DNA of 64,000 bases from Desulfurococcales archaeon (GTDB lineage: Archaea > Thermoproteota > Thermoprotei_A > Sulfolobales > Desulfurococcaceae): NCBI GenBank assembly GCA_027022365.1, contig JALVYU010000031.1:124001-188000 (forward strand), in the 5' to 3' direction. Numbering within the stretch: the first letter of the stretch is position 1; the number at the start of each line of letters is the position of its first letter. A model generated the notes under the pieces. The model ran no database searches and was not told the DNA's origin. It worked only from the letters and a program-made list of their open reading frames with translations. Position numbers and translations under genes: made by a program. This document shows, one piece after another, positions 8,275 through 17,619 of this stretch.

Positions 8275-9333
8275 TTACTTTGGAGCGTTAGCCGCGCGCT
8301 TGAGCAGGTCTTCCCAGACGAGATCCACGTATTCCTGGAACTTCTTGAGGAGCTCCCTGTTCTCAGGCTTAAGTAGGTGTTTGAACCTGCCTTGTACCTC
8401 TACGAATTTCTCTATCGGCTGTTTTAGGCTTGGATTCCTAGCAATTGCTAGGCTTCTATCGGTCAGCATGTATCCTGTCTCTGGAGTCCACTCCCATAGC
8501 GGGAAGTAGCATGTGTCAACGGCTCTTCTCGCTATCTCTATGGCGAGTTCTGTGCCGTGCCTCCATCCACGATCACATGGGCTTAGGGCGTGGATGAATG
8601 CCGGGCCATCGACCTCTATTCCCTTTCTAACCTTTTTCATGAGGTCTAGCCAATGGGCTGGCGTGGCTGTTGCCACGTATGGTATGCGGTGTGCAACCAT
8701 TATGTCGGCTATTGGTTTCTTGGCCTGCTGCTTGCCGGGTATGACTTTGCCTACCGGGCTGGTCGTGGTCCATGCGAATGGCGGTGTTCCACCGCTCCTC
8801 TGTATACCCGTGTTCATGTATGCCTCGTTGTCGTATAGGATGTACAGGAAGTCGTGGCCACGCTCCGCCGCTCCGCTGAGGGCCTGGAACCCGATGTCGA
8901 AGGTGCCTCCGTCTCCTCCGAAGATCACTACGTCGACGTGCTCGTAGGGTAATCTACCAGTCTTCTTGAGCGCTTTGATAGCGGCTTCAACACCGCTACC
9001 CGTCGAGGCGGCGTTCTCGAAAGCGTTGTGTATCCATGGTACTGCCCAGCTGGTGTAGGGGAAGATGGTCGTCGCTACTTCAAGGCATCCGGTGGCGTTG
9101 ACGACTATTGTTGGGCCTCTGAACGCGAAGCTGGCCAGCTTGACTATTATGGGGGCTGCACAGCCTGCACATAGCCTGTGGCCGGGTAGTAGCGCTGGCC
9201 TCTTCTGCTCTGCGAGCTGTCTCGGATTCAGTATTAGCGGTAACTCGCCTTTCCAGCCGGGCTCGAATATCCATAGCTTATACGCGGGCTCGCCCTTCTT
9301 GATCGGGACCTGGGGTAGGGTCTGCTTGGGCAT
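8275..9333 (-). CDS. porB: Pyruvate/2-oxoacid:ferredoxin oxidoreductase beta subunit
   Basis: A thiamine-diphosphate-binding beta chain of the PorB type. It shows CAGCAAP near residue 54, NATGCLE, a GGDGGTFDIG motif with the downstream NEAYMNTG segment that together bind the Mg-pyrophosphate group, and an ALSPCDRGW segment near the C-terminal third. About 352 residues. ATG 9333 is preferred because GGGGGTG lies nine bases upstream; GTG 9345 would place the ribosome site inside the gene. It is the last gene of porGDAB, and two oligo-T tracts follow it. Confidence 0.92.
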   Translation of the reverse strand: MPKQTLPQVPIKKGEPAYKLWIFEPGWKGELPLILNPRQLAEQKRPALLPGHRLCAGCAAPIIVKLASFAFRGPTIVVNATGCLEVATTIFPYTSWAVPWIHNAFENAASTGSGVEAAIKALKKTGRLPYEHVDVVIFGGDGGTFDIGFQALSGAAERGHDFLYILYDNEAYMNTGIQRSGGTPPFAWTTTSPVGKVIPGKQQAKKPIADIMVAHRIPYVATATPAHWLDLMKKVRKGIEVDGPAFIHALSPCDRGWRHGTELAIEIARRAVDTCYFPLWEWTPETGYMLTDRSLAIARNPSLKQPIEKFVEVQGRFKHLLKPENRELLKKFQEYVDLVWEDLLKRAANAPK

Positions 9334-9352
9334 GTCTCGATACACCCCCTTC

Positions 9353-10615
9353 TTACTCTCTTACACCTAGGAATCTGAGCTTCTCCTTCACCTCTCCGGT
9401 CTTGGCTATCTCGAGGAGCTCCATGAACATCTTCTCGATCATCTCTGGCTGCGCGTCTCTGCCTCCGAGGCCGTAGACATAGTTTACTAGTAGTGGTCTC
9501 TCCTTTAGATCGTATAGTGCTGTGCTTATGTCGAGGAAGCTTGGACCATAGCTTCCGAAGCTTATTCCGCGGTCCATGACACCCACTACTTTGACGCCTT
9601 TCAATAGTTCTGCCAGCTCTTTGTGCGGGAATGGCCTGAACAGCCTTATCCTGATAGTGCCTACCTTGTAGCCCCTGCTCCTCAGCTTCTTCACGATGTG
9701 CCTCACGGTTCCGCCTGTGCTTCCCAGCACGGTCACTACTACGTCGGCATCTTCTACGCCGTAGGGTACTAGTACGCCGTCACCGTACTTTCTCCCGGTT
9801 AGCTCGTACCATTTCTCATTAACTTCTCTGACCACTTCTGGGACGCGCTTCATCGCCTCGATCTGGTGCATCTTGTGCTCGTAGTAGTAGTCGTACAGGT
9901 CTAGTGGCCCGAAGCTCAGCGGTCTGGCTGGGTTTAGGATTAATGGTACTTCCTCGTCGAAGTAGTCTACCTTTACCTTGGGGTAGGTCTTCCTGTAGCC
10001 GCCTAGGAACTTGTGTACTTCCTCGTCGGGCAGCATCCTGATGTTCTCGAGGGTGTGGCTTAGGAAGAACCCGTCCAGATTGACGGCTACAGGTAGGAGT
10101 ACTCTCTCATCCTCTGCTATCTTGAATGCCTGTATTGTTGTGTCGTAGGCTTCCTGCACGTTCTCAACAAAGATCTGTATCCATCCGCTGTCCCTCATAC
10201 CGTACGCATCGCTGTGATCGTTGTGTATGTTGATGGGTGCGGATAGTGCACGGTTGGCTACCGCCAACACTATCGGGAGCCTTAGGCTTGCAGCGATGTA
10301 GAGTATCTCCCACATCAGTGCAAGGCCGTTAGCAGCTGTGGCTGTGAATGCTCGTGCACCCGCAGCGGCTGCACCGACACATGCGCTCATAGCGCTGTGC
10401 TCGCTCTCTACAGGGACGAATTCTGTGTGTACTTCGCCGTTGGCCACGAACTCCGAGAACTTCTCAACAATGATTGTCTGGGGTGTGATCGGGTATGCGG
10501 CCACTACGTCTACAAGGCTCTGCTTGGCTGCATAGGCTACTGCTTCGTCACCGTTAACGGTCATAAGGATCTGTTTCTCAGGGGGGATCTTGGGGGTTTT
10601 GACTGCTTCAGTCAT
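9353..10615 (-). CDS. porA: Pyruvate/2-oxoacid:ferredoxin oxidoreductase alpha subunit
   Basis: A 420-residue alpha chain. The N-terminal portion carries AAYPITPQTIIVE (substrate/pyrimidine domain), EFVPVESEHSA and a TATAANGLALM segment; the C-terminal domain has VTVLGSTGGTVRH and RLFRPFPHKEL, typical of PorA. With porB it forms the catalytic core that oxidises pyruvate or a branched 2-oxoacid to the acyl-CoA with reduction of ferredoxin. A strong GGAGGTG precedes its ATG. It is third in a gamma-delta-alpha-beta operon, the classic archaeal POR/VOR order. Confidence 0.93.
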   Translation of the reverse strand: MTEAVKTPKIPPEKQILMTVNGDEAVAYAAKQSLVDVVAAYPITPQTIIVEKFSEFVANGEVHTEFVPVESEHSAMSACVGAAAAGARAFTATAANGLALMWEILYIAASLRLPIVLAVANRALSAPINIHNDHSDAYGMRDSGWIQIFVENVQEAYDTTIQAFKIAEDERVLLPVAVNLDGFFLSHTLENIRMLPDEEVHKFLGGYRKTYPKVKVDYFDEEVPLILNPARPLSFGPLDLYDYYYEHKMHQIEAMKRVPEVVREVNEKWYELTGRKYGDGVLVPYGVEDADVVVTVLGSTGGTVRHIVKKLRSRGYKVGTIRIRLFRPFPHKELAELLKGVKVVGVMDRGISFGSYGPSFLDISTALYDLKERPLLVNYVYGLGGRDAQPEMIEKMFMELLEIAKTGEVKEKLRFLGVRE

Positions 10616-10638
10616 ACATGTACACCTCCAGGGGGATC

Positions 10639-10917
10639 TTACTCTGTGGGTTCGGGCTCCATTGTTATTGCTTTAACCGGGCACTCATGGGCACAGAGGC
10701 CACAGCCCTTACAGTAGTCGTAATTAATGATTATTTTCTCCCCGTCCCAGATCACGGCCATGTCTGGACAGTATATCCAGCACAGCATGCACTTGACGCA
10801 CTTGCTGTGATCCACAACGGGTCTCAGCGCTCTCCAGTCACCTGTCTTGTAGTCGGTTGATAGTCTGAAGGGTACGGCTCCAATGGGGAGTTCTTTATAG
10901 CCACGTAGCTCGGCCAT
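10639..10917 (-). CDS. porD: Pyruvate/2-oxoacid:ferredoxin oxidoreductase delta subunit
   Basis: A 92-residue two-cluster ferredoxin: CVKCMLCWIYCP and CKGCGLCAHECP each bind a [4Fe-4S] centre. The start is placed at ATG 10917 because GGAGGTG is positioned eight bases upstream; the longer reading to 10944 would overlap the gamma gene. An N-terminal extension of about 40 residues before the first cluster is usual for archaeal PorD. It lies between porG and porA with short spacers. Confidence 0.9.
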   Translation of the reverse strand: MAELRGYKELPIGAVPFRLSTDYKTGDWRALRPVVDHSKCVKCMLCWIYCPDMAVIWDGEKIIINYDYCKGCGLCAHECPVKAITMEPEPTE

Positions 10918-10921
10918 TGGG

Positions 10922-11485
10922 TCACACCTCCCGGGCCAACTCATACGCTTTCTTTACGAGCTCGATGTTCTTCTCGGCCAGCGGGCCTGGGAATCTCTTC
11001 TTAATTGCCTCCTCAAGGCTCCCCCAGCTGGTGAGTTTTGACGCCTTGAGGAGGGCACCGATCATGGCGGTGTTGGTGATCGGTCTCTTAAGGATCTCGA
11101 GTGCTAGCTTGGTCGCCGGGGTTATATAGACCTTGTACTCGCCCTTGCTAATACCTATATTATTATAAAGTTTCTCGGCATCACCCTCATAGTTGACAAC
11201 AATTATCCCGCCCTTCTTGAGTCCCTGTGTAACATTGACGTTCTTTAACAGTGTAGGATCTAGTACAACAACTATGTCGGGCTCGTAGACCATACTATGG
11301 ATTTCGATAGGCTCCTCGCTTATCCTAGTAAACGCTAGGACTGGCGCGCCACTTCTCTCAGGACCAAACGCTGGGAAGCTCTGGACATGCTTGCCATCAA
11401 TAGCTGCGGCCATCGCGAGGATATTCGACGCGGTCCAGGCGCCCTGGCCTCCTCGGCCATGCCAACGAACTTCGATTAACGCCAT
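10922..11485 (-). CDS. porG: Pyruvate/2-oxoacid:ferredoxin oxidoreductase gamma subunit
   Basis: A 187-residue gamma chain beginning MALIEVRWHGRGGQGAW, the conserved GRGGQG loop, followed by FPAFGPERSGAPV and a DPTLL segment. First gene of the porGDAB operon. The intergenic region upstream is very AT-rich and holds the promoter; a divergent sugar-transport operon starts on its other side. Confidence 0.92.
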   Translation of the reverse strand: MALIEVRWHGRGGQGAWTASNILAMAAAIDGKHVQSFPAFGPERSGAPVLAFTRISEEPIEIHSMVYEPDIVVVLDPTLLKNVNVTQGLKKGGIIVVNYEGDAEKLYNNIGISKGEYKVYITPATKLALEILKRPITNTAMIGALLKASKLTSWGSLEEAIKKRFPGPLAEKNIELVKKAYELAREV

Positions 11486-11869
11486 ATCTGATCATCTCCA
11501 TTAAGCCGTCTAAAGGATTAAGATATACTATTGTCTTACTCAATCCGAGATTATGAATACTATTGAATAAAAGTGTTCTTTCGGGAATACAATGGAGTCC
11601 TTATTTATTTATCCATTGATCCTTATTGTTTTACAGGCTAGATTGTATTAATAACGTGTTATAATGTGATTTAACGGTTTTATAATTTTAAATAACGACA
11701 CCAAATACAATTCTTATAAAGAATTACATTTTCTGTATTAACGAAGATTTTTTCATACAGATTATTTTTTATTTTTTAAAATAAATGATTTAAAATTATT
11801 GAACTAACAAAATATTTAACTTACATAATTAATTAATAAATTAATTGAACCCACTTAGGGGGGAGTGAT
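11486..11869. promoter_or_regulatory. AT-rich divergent promoter region between porG and the sugar ABC operon
   Basis: About 380 bases without a gene, far richer in A and T than the flanks. A TATA-like ATATTTAA at 11811-11818 fits the rightward operon. It is followed by a near-palindromic run of TTAATTAAT units (about 11827-11846) around the expected start of transcription, where a repressor could bind. A strong GGGGGGAGTGAT ribosome site precedes ATG 11870. No RNA gene was recognised. Confidence 0.5.
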
Positions 11870-13216
11870 ATGAGATTGAGTAGAGCCGTATCAAAGGTCG
11901 CAGCTTATATAGTTATTGCTGTAATTATAACGGCTATTGTTACAGGATCGGCTGTATACTTGGCTATGCGGGAACATATGCCCACACATACCGTGACTAC
12001 TACAATATACAAAACAACAACTCAGACTCAAACACAGACACAGACTACTGCATCGCCGACTGGTCCGACCGTAACATTAATGGTTTACGGTCCATGGGCA
12101 GGCGATGAGGCGAAATACTTCCAAGCCGTCATTAATGCGTATGAGAAACTACATCCCAACGTCAAGATCAAATATGTAACGATGAGAGCCGAAGATTTAG
12201 CGGCAGCAATGCCTATTCAGTTCGCGGCCCATACGTCGCCCGCCGACGTTATCTTCACGCCATGGGCGTGGTGGATAGTCAAGATGGCGCAGAAGGGCTA
12301 CGTCGAAGACTTATCCAATGTCATCAATGCCAATGAATACATACCAAGTATAGTCAAGAAGGTTGAGTGGGATGGCAAACTCTGGGCGGCACCGTTCACA
12401 ATGTGGCTAAAGCCGGGATTCTGGTATAGGAAATCATTCTTCGAGAAATACGGGCTACAGCCGCCGAAGACTTGGCAGGACTTCCTTAATCTGCTTGACA
12501 AGCTCAAAAAGATACCCGGCATAAAGAACCCGATAGTATCAGGCGACAGCACGGGCTGGCCTCTCAGCGACATTGTCGAGCACTTCATAATAACATTCGG
12601 TGGTCCACAGCTACAGCTCGACCTCATATCGGGCAAGGTGAAGTTTAACGATCCCAAGGTAAAGGAGATATTCGAGAAATACCTTATACCGCTCATAAAG
12701 AATGGAGACTTCAGCCCACCGATAGAATGGACTACCGCGGTACAATTATGGTGGGATGAGAAGTACGGCCTATACTTTATGGGTACATGGATCACGGGAA
12801 TGGTTAAAGACCCGAACGACCTAGCGTTCTTCACACTACCTGGCTGTAAAGGCATAGTTGGAGGAGCAGACTACGCCTTCGTCCCGAAGTATGCTCCACA
12901 CCTACAGGAGGCACTGGACTTCATAAAATTCGTCGCTACTAAGGGCCAGGAAATACACGCAGCACAGCCATCAGGCAAGATACCGACATGGCTGAAAGCG
13001 GATCCGAACAAAATATGGGGTCCAATGAAGCAAGTTTACATGACGGTTAAGGAGAAAGGCCTTGAGATACTGCCGGATCTCGATGACAGCGTGGGCGGTG
13101 ACTGGCAGAAGCTGTTCTGGGACCAGCTGAAGCTACTATGGGTTAACCCCGATAAGCTTGACCAAGTACTGAATACGCTAGCACAGCAATTCCCGTATAA
13201 GCAAACCTCATCTTAA
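11870..13216 (+). CDS. Sugar ABC transporter substrate-binding protein (family 1)
   Basis: A 448-residue extracellular binding protein for a carbohydrate importer. Residues about 12-31 form a hydrophobic signal/anchor, then a Thr/Gln-rich linker with TQTQTQTQT (about 43-65) that is probably glycosylated, as in many crenarchaeal binding proteins. The mature domain begins VTLMVYGPWAGDEAKYF and resembles MalE/UgpB-type proteins, including a W-rich ligand cleft (TPWAWWIVKMAQKG, WAAPFTMWL). The sugar is not predictable. It is the first gene of a four-gene operon with two permeases and an ATPase; an oligo-T tract after it suggests partial termination that would favour binding-protein expression. 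Confidence 0.9.
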   Translation: MRLSRAVSKVAAYIVIAVIITAIVTGSAVYLAMREHMPTHTVTTTIYKTTTQTQTQTQTTASPTGPTVTLMVYGPWAGDEAKYFQAVINAYEKLHPNVKIKYVTMRAEDLAAAMPIQFAAHTSPADVIFTPWAWWIVKMAQKGYVEDLSNVINANEYIPSIVKKVEWDGKLWAAPFTMWLKPGFWYRKSFFEKYGLQPPKTWQDFLNLLDKLKKIPGIKNPIVSGDSTGWPLSDIVEHFIITFGGPQLQLDLISGKVKFNDPKVKEIFEKYLIPLIKNGDFSPPIEWTTAVQLWWDEKYGLYFMGTWITGMVKDPNDLAFFTLPGCKGIVGGADYAFVPKYAPHLQEALDFIKFVATKGQEIHAAQPSGKIPTWLKADPNKIWGPMKQVYMTVKEKGLEILPDLDDSVGGDWQKLFWDQLKLLWVNPDKLDQVLNTLAQQFPYKQTSS

Positions 13217-13226
13217 CACTAGTCCC

Positions 13227-13233
13227 TTTTTTT
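13227..13233 (+). terminator. Oligo-T tract after binding-protein gene
   Basis: Seven consecutive T in an 85-base spacer between the binding-protein gene and the first permease. It is likely a leaky terminator that lowers downstream transcription; a fresh GGAGGG ribosome site then precedes the permease start. Confidence 0.4.
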
Positions 13234-13301
13234 ACCTTATACGTTGTCGTGCTTTCGAATCTTTGACCCTGTGTGTAACGTGGATAGTGGAGGGTTGATG
13301 A

Positions 13302-14201
13302 ATGAGTAAGAAAATAAATATAAAGAAGCGGTACCTAGCGCTCTTTCTTATACCCGGGTTTACACTGGTGGCGATATTTGTCATCAGTCCCATTATTGGT
13401 ACATTTATAATTAGCTTTGAGACTCCTAGTGGTTTTGGCCTGTCGAACTATTACTCGGTAATAACCCAGACATCTCCTACTAAGGCATTGGTTCTTCTAA
13501 ACGATATGCCTAGGCCGCCGCCATGGGGAGCGCTAATACATAACCTGGTGTGGACGGCAATACATTTACCGACAACAACGTTTCTAGGATTGGTACTAGC
13601 CTATCTGCTAAGAAGGGTTTATGGTAGATCTATTGTCAAATCCATAATGTTTATTGGAATGGTCATCCCGATGGTTGTTGGAGGACTCATTATCAGGTTC
13701 ATGTTCGATAAATTCATAGGTATTGTCCCAAACTTGTGCGGGCTCATAGGCTTAACCTGGCTGGACAAGTCTTGGACTTCTTATCCTGACACAGCCCTTC
13801 TAGCATTGATTATAGGATCTGTATGGCTCTGGACAGGGTTTAGCTTAACAATACATGCGGCCGCAATAGATTCTCTCCCTAAAACATATATCGAGGCGGC
13901 GAAAATCGATGGAGCGAGCGATTGGCAGATCTTCTGGAAGATAATAGTTCCCTCAGTCAGAGCCGCGACGCTCACTGTAATAGTGATGACGATGCTGTGG
14001 GATCTCAAGATATTCGACATAGTATACGCTGCGACGAAGGGAGGCCCGGGAGGAGCTTCTACAGTGCTCGCGTTCGTGATGTGGCTGTATTTCGCACTTG
14101 ATCTCGACTATGGCAAGGCTGCGGCTGTGGCAGTGATACTGACCCTGCTGACCCTGATCCCCGCCGCAATATATATCAGGCAGGTGATGAAGCGTGGCTA
14201 G
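13302..14201 (+). CDS. Sugar ABC transporter permease (MalF/UgpA type)
   Basis: A 299-residue integral membrane protein with about six hydrophobic helices. The cytoplasmic EAA loop, which contacts the ATPase, is visible as EAAKIDGASDWQIFWKIIVP near residues 198-217. The first hydrophobic segment begins YLALFLIPGFTLVAIF. It pairs with the next permease to form the channel for the upstream sugar-binding protein. Its stop overlaps the GTG start of the next gene by eight bases. Confidence 0.92.
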   Translation: MSKKINIKKRYLALFLIPGFTLVAIFVISPIIGTFIISFETPSGFGLSNYYSVITQTSPTKALVLLNDMPRPPPWGALIHNLVWTAIHLPTTTFLGLVLAYLLRRVYGRSIVKSIMFIGMVIPMVVGGLIIRFMFDKFIGIVPNLCGLIGLTWLDKSWTSYPDTALLALIIGSVWLWTGFSLTIHAAAIDSLPKTYIEAAKIDGASDWQIFWKIIVPSVRAATLTVIVMTMLWDLKIFDIVYAATKGGPGGASTVLAFVMWLYFALDLDYGKAAAVAVILTLLTLIPAAIYIRQVMKRG

Positions 14202-15057
14202 CCTCTATTATAGGGTCAGGAGGATAAAGCTCAGCACAGTGATTGTAAATATCATAGTATGGATAATAGCTATACTCTGGCTATTGCCGTTCATAGGGTT
14301 GTTCATGACCTCCGTCAGGCCGTACAGCGAGGTAGTATTGAAAGGCTGGTGGACTATCCTCGGAGGCCACTACACATTAAACAACTATATCCAAGTACTA
14401 ACTAATCCCATGTATGATCTCTTGAGGGGATATATGAACTCGCTGACAATAGCTATACCGAGCACGTTTATACCATTAATACTAGCTGCAATGATAGCCT
14501 ACGGGTTCTCGAGATTTAGCTTCACGGCTAAGAACTTGTTGTTCATACTGATACTACTCATAATGGCAGTTCCCCAGCAGACAATGGTTATACCAATGTT
14601 CTTCATGCTGAAAACCATGGGTTTGCTGAATAAACTAATAGGACTGATACTCGTCCACAGCTCATGGGGTATAGCTTGGATAGCGTTCTTCATGAGAAAC
14701 TATTTCAACATGATGCCGAGAGAGGTAGAGGAAGCAGCCCGAGTGGATGGGGCGGGATGGGCCACGATATTCTTCAGAATAGTGCTACCAGTCAGCCTCC
14801 CAGCCCTCGCCAGTGCAGCCGCCATACAGTTCACATGGGTTTGGAGCGACTTCTTCTTCGCACTAATGTTCATATACAGCCCCGAGAAAATGGTGATCAC
14901 ACAGAAGATCGTATCGATCAAGGGCCAGTTCTATGTTGATTGGGGGCTGTTAAGCGCGGGATCGATACTCACGATGCTCGTACCCCTACTCGTATATGCA
15001 GCCCTCCAGAAGTACTACCTTAGAGGCATGGTAGGATGGGCTTCAGGAAAAGGATAA
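14194..15057 (+). CDS. Sugar ABC transporter permease (MalG/UgpE type)
   Basis: A 287-residue second permease. It has the EAA-loop sequence EEAARVDGAGWATIFFRIVLP (split here by residue positions about 182-202) and about six membrane helices, ending with a short cytoplasmic tail. The GTG start lies inside the end of the previous permease gene, so the two are translationally coupled and should be made in equal amounts. Confidence 0.92.
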   Translation: MASLYYRVRRIKLSTVIVNIIVWIIAILWLLPFIGLFMTSVRPYSEVVLKGWWTILGGHYTLNNYIQVLTNPMYDLLRGYMNSLTIAIPSTFIPLILAAMIAYGFSRFSFTAKNLLFILILLIMAVPQQTMVIPMFFMLKTMGLLNKLIGLILVHSSWGIAWIAFFMRNYFNMMPREVEEAARVDGAGWATIFFRIVLPVSLPALASAAAIQFTWVWSDFFFALMFIYSPEKMVITQKIVSIKGQFYVDWGLLSAGSILTMLVPLLVYAALQKYYLRGMVGWASGKG

Positions 15058-15091
15058 TTTTTAACTGATTAATCTATTCGGGGTGTATCCC

Positions 15092-16204
15092 ATGGCTAGT
15101 GTTAGGCTCGAATCAGTCGTCAAGAGGTTCGGAAAGGTAGTCGCAGTCAATAATGTGAGCCTTGAAATAAGAGATAAAGAGTTCTTCATACTCCTAGGCC
15201 CCTCCGGATGCGGTAAGACAACCACGTTAAGGCTAATAGCTGGCCTAGAATATCCTGATAGCGGGAGGATCTATATTGATGACAGGGATGTTACCTTCCT
15301 AGAACCTAAAGATAGAGATATAGCAATGGTTTTCCAGAACTACGCCCTCTACCCACACATGACGGTATTCCAGAACATAGCTTTCCCATTACTATTGAGG
15401 AGGAAGAAGCTAGGTCTAACTAAAGATGATATTAAGAAGAGGGTACTCGAAGTTGCGAGACTACTAAGAATAGAGGAACTACTGCATAGAAAACCAGGGC
15501 AGCTCAGCGGTGGACAACAACAGAGAGTCGCGCTTGCAAGAGCCCTCATACGCAGGCCAAAAGTATGGCTAATGGACGAGCCACTGAGCAACCTAGACGC
15601 CTTACTGAGACTAGTGATGAGAGCGGAGCTCAAGAGACTACAGAAAGAACTAGGGATAACAACGATCTATGTCACCCACGACCAGGCAGAAGCCCTCTCG
15701 ATGGCAGACAGGATAGCGGTTATGAATAAAGGACGCGTAATACAGGTGGGTACACCTGACGAGGTCTACTTGAAGCCTAAACATGTTTTTGTAGGCACAT
15801 TCATAGGAGCGCCGCCAATGAACGTGGTAAAATGCAAAATAGAAGACCATGACGGAAGACTCATATTGTCCTGCCCAGGATTCGAGAGGGAGTTCCCGCC
15901 AGGAATAACACCCAAGAAACTGCCGAGGACAAAAGAAGTTGTTCTCGGTATAAGGCCCGAGTTTATCGAGGTAACAGACAAGCCAGAGCCGGGGACTATA
16001 AAAGGTAAGATATTAGTAGTAGAGCCTCTCGGCTCGGAGACCATACTAAACATAAACATTAACCCAGAAGGAGAAGAAACTATAATCAAGGCGAAGCTTC
16101 CGAAACTGACTAAGAAATACAGCGCCGGTGAGACGATCTACCTGAAGATAGATTGGAGCAAAGTAGCGGTGTTCGACGCGGAAACGGGTTTTGCGCTGAC
16201 ATAG
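15092..16204 (+). CDS. Sugar ABC transporter ATPase (MalK/UgpC type)
   Basis: A 370-residue ATP-binding subunit that energises the sugar permeases. Walker A is GPSGCGKTT (about residues 36-44), the Q-loop sits in MVFQNYALYPH, the signature is LSGGQQQR, and Walker B is WLMDEPLSNLD, followed by the H-loop in YVTHDQAEA. The C-terminal third is a TOBE-type domain, as in MalK-class ATPases. ATG 15092 follows GGGGTG; the GTG at 15083 lies too near that site. Last gene of the operon. Confidence 0.95.
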   Translation: MASVRLESVVKRFGKVVAVNNVSLEIRDKEFFILLGPSGCGKTTTLRLIAGLEYPDSGRIYIDDRDVTFLEPKDRDIAMVFQNYALYPHMTVFQNIAFPLLLRRKKLGLTKDDIKKRVLEVARLLRIEELLHRKPGQLSGGQQQRVALARALIRRPKVWLMDEPLSNLDALLRLVMRAELKRLQKELGITTIYVTHDQAEALSMADRIAVMNKGRVIQVGTPDEVYLKPKHVFVGTFIGAPPMNVVKCKIEDHDGRLILSCPGFEREFPPGITPKKLPRTKEVVLGIRPEFIEVTDKPEPGTIKGKILVVEPLGSETILNININPEGEETIIKAKLPKLTKKYSAGETIYLKIDWSKVAVFDAETGFALT

Positions 16205-16297
16205 AATAGCATATCTACGTCTAAAATCGTGTTTTCATTAAAAATACATAGTTTTCAGAGCGGCTCTTATTGATATACTCAATAAGGAGATATAACT

Positions 16298-16465
16298 ATG
16301 CTCCAAACATTAACAATCATTGCTCTAGCTATGTGGTTTACAGAGTATTTGTTTAGAACGCCAGTGTATTTCTTGTTGGCTCTACCGGAACAACTACATG
16401 CCGCGAGAGAATTTGTTGAAGACAATGAAACATTATTCTCGGCTAATAGTATATCGAGAGCTTAA
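16298..16465 (+). CDS. Possible 55-residue small protein
   Basis: A short open frame not overlapping other genes. An AAGGAGA ribosome site (16284-16290) ends seven bases before ATG 16298, and a TTAAAAATACA element at 16238-16248 could be its TATA box. The product begins MLQTLTIIALAMWF with one hydrophobic stretch of about 15 residues, then a polar C-terminal half. I do not recognise it. The ribosome site and promoter are better than chance would often give, but short length leaves it uncertain. Confidence 0.4.
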   Translation: MLQTLTIIALAMWFTEYLFRTPVYFLLALPEQLHAAREFVEDNETLFSANSISRA

Positions 16466-16662
16466 AATGAGTTAGAGAACCGCGGATCCTGTAGATAGAG
16501 ATTAACAAGGGCTACCCGGTAATAGATGCTGTTTTTAATGTTTTATTCGTAATCGTAATATCTAATCGATCCTCATTAGTTATTAAATGAAGAATAGTGC
16601 TATTATCGACGGGAAGAACCATTCATGCTTAAGGAAAACAGGAGCATGACTCTGAAGAAAAA
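16466..16662. other. Intergenic stretch with no recognised feature
   Basis: Roughly 200 bases between the small open frame and the convergent epimerase gene. I see no tRNA fold, repeat or coding signal. T-rich patches near 16532-16548 could serve as terminators. Confidence 0.4.
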
Positions 16663-17619
16663 TCAATGAGTGAATAGTTCCCTGACGAGGCTTTCCGCTG
16701 TTAATCGTACTGCTTCGCGGCTAGAGTATTTTGGTCTCCATCCCTTCTTCTTGATCTTATCTATGCTCAGCCTCATGAACTTCACATCTCCGGGCCATCC
16801 ACGCCCATCCCTTGTCCCGCCAGTGAATACGTATTCGGGTCTAACACCCATTGCCCGGGCTACGATGTCTGCGATCTCCTTCACGGTTATCCAGTCATCG
16901 TTCCCTATGTTGTATACGTCGTACCATCCCTCAATATGTTGTGCAGCGAACAGTGTTGCGTCGAGCGTATCCGTTATGTATAGGTAGCTCTTCCTCTGTG
17001 TTCCGTCTCCGAGTATCTCTAGTTTCTTCGGGTTTTTCCTAAGCTTTACTATGAAGTCGTAGATCACGCCATGCCTTAGCCTTGGCCCCACGATATTCGC
17101 GTATCTCAGTGATACTGCTTTGAAGCCGTAGAGGTGAGCGTATGAGCAGATTAGTGCCTCGCAGCCTGCTTTGCTTGCCCCATAAACGCTGATAGGTCTT
17201 ATCTCATGCGTCTCGGGGGTAGGTATGATCTTTGCATCACCGTACACTGTGCTCGAACTCGCGAAGACAAAGAGCTCCACGCCTCCTTCCCGCCTCATTG
17301 CCTCGAGGAGGTTAAAGGTAGCGTATATGTTCTCCCTGAAATGTATCTCTGGCTCGGTAACGCTGAGCCTTACCTCCGGGTTAGCCGCGAAGTGGAACAC
17401 CGTATCGATATCCTTTATGGCCCTAGATACATCCTCGGGGCTCTTAAGATCGCCCCTTACGAACTCGAAGTTCGGCTTGCCGATGTGATGAGAGATATAT
17501 GATAGATCACCGCTGCTCAGATTATCGATTACCCTGACATTGTAGCCTTCCATGACGAGCCTATCCACAAGGTGGCTCCCAATAAAACCGGCTCCACCCG
17601 TAACAAGTATTCTCTCCAA
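16663..17619 (-). CDS. NAD-dependent nucleotide-sugar epimerase/dehydratase (GalE-like)
   Basis: A 318-residue extended short-chain dehydrogenase/reductase. The N-terminus carries the Rossmann motif TGGAGFIGSHL, and the catalytic YxxxK appears as YGASK near residue 147, with the preceding serine in FASSSTVYG. NPEVRLS and RYANIVGPR are typical of archaeal UDP-glucose/UDP-N-acetylglucosamine 4-epimerases. It probably makes sugar nucleotides for surface glycans. The TTG start follows GGTGATG. It is divergent from the glycosyltransferase gene, which fits a role in glycan synthesis, but its exact substrate is open. Confidence 0.88.
   Translation of the reverse strand: MERILVTGGAGFIGSHLVDRLVMEGYNVRVIDNLSSGDLSYISHHIGKPNFEFVRGDLKSPEDVSRAIKDIDTVFHFAANPEVRLSVTEPEIHFRENIYATFNLLEAMRREGGVELFVFASSSTVYGDAKIIPTPETHEIRPISVYGASKAGCEALICSYAHLYGFKAVSLRYANIVGPRLRHGVIYDFIVKLRKNPKKLEILGDGTQRKSYLYITDTLDATLFAAQHIEGWYDVYNIGNDDWITVKEIADIVARAMGVRPEYVFTGGTRDGRGWPGDVKFMRLSIDKIKKKGWRPKYSSREAVRLTAESLVRELFTH

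Noticed and set aside
11998-12060. CRISPR-like or tandem repeat in the TQTQ-coding region
   Set aside because: It is a low-complexity Thr/Gln linker of the binding protein, also seen as Thr-rich linkers in other binding proteins of this window.
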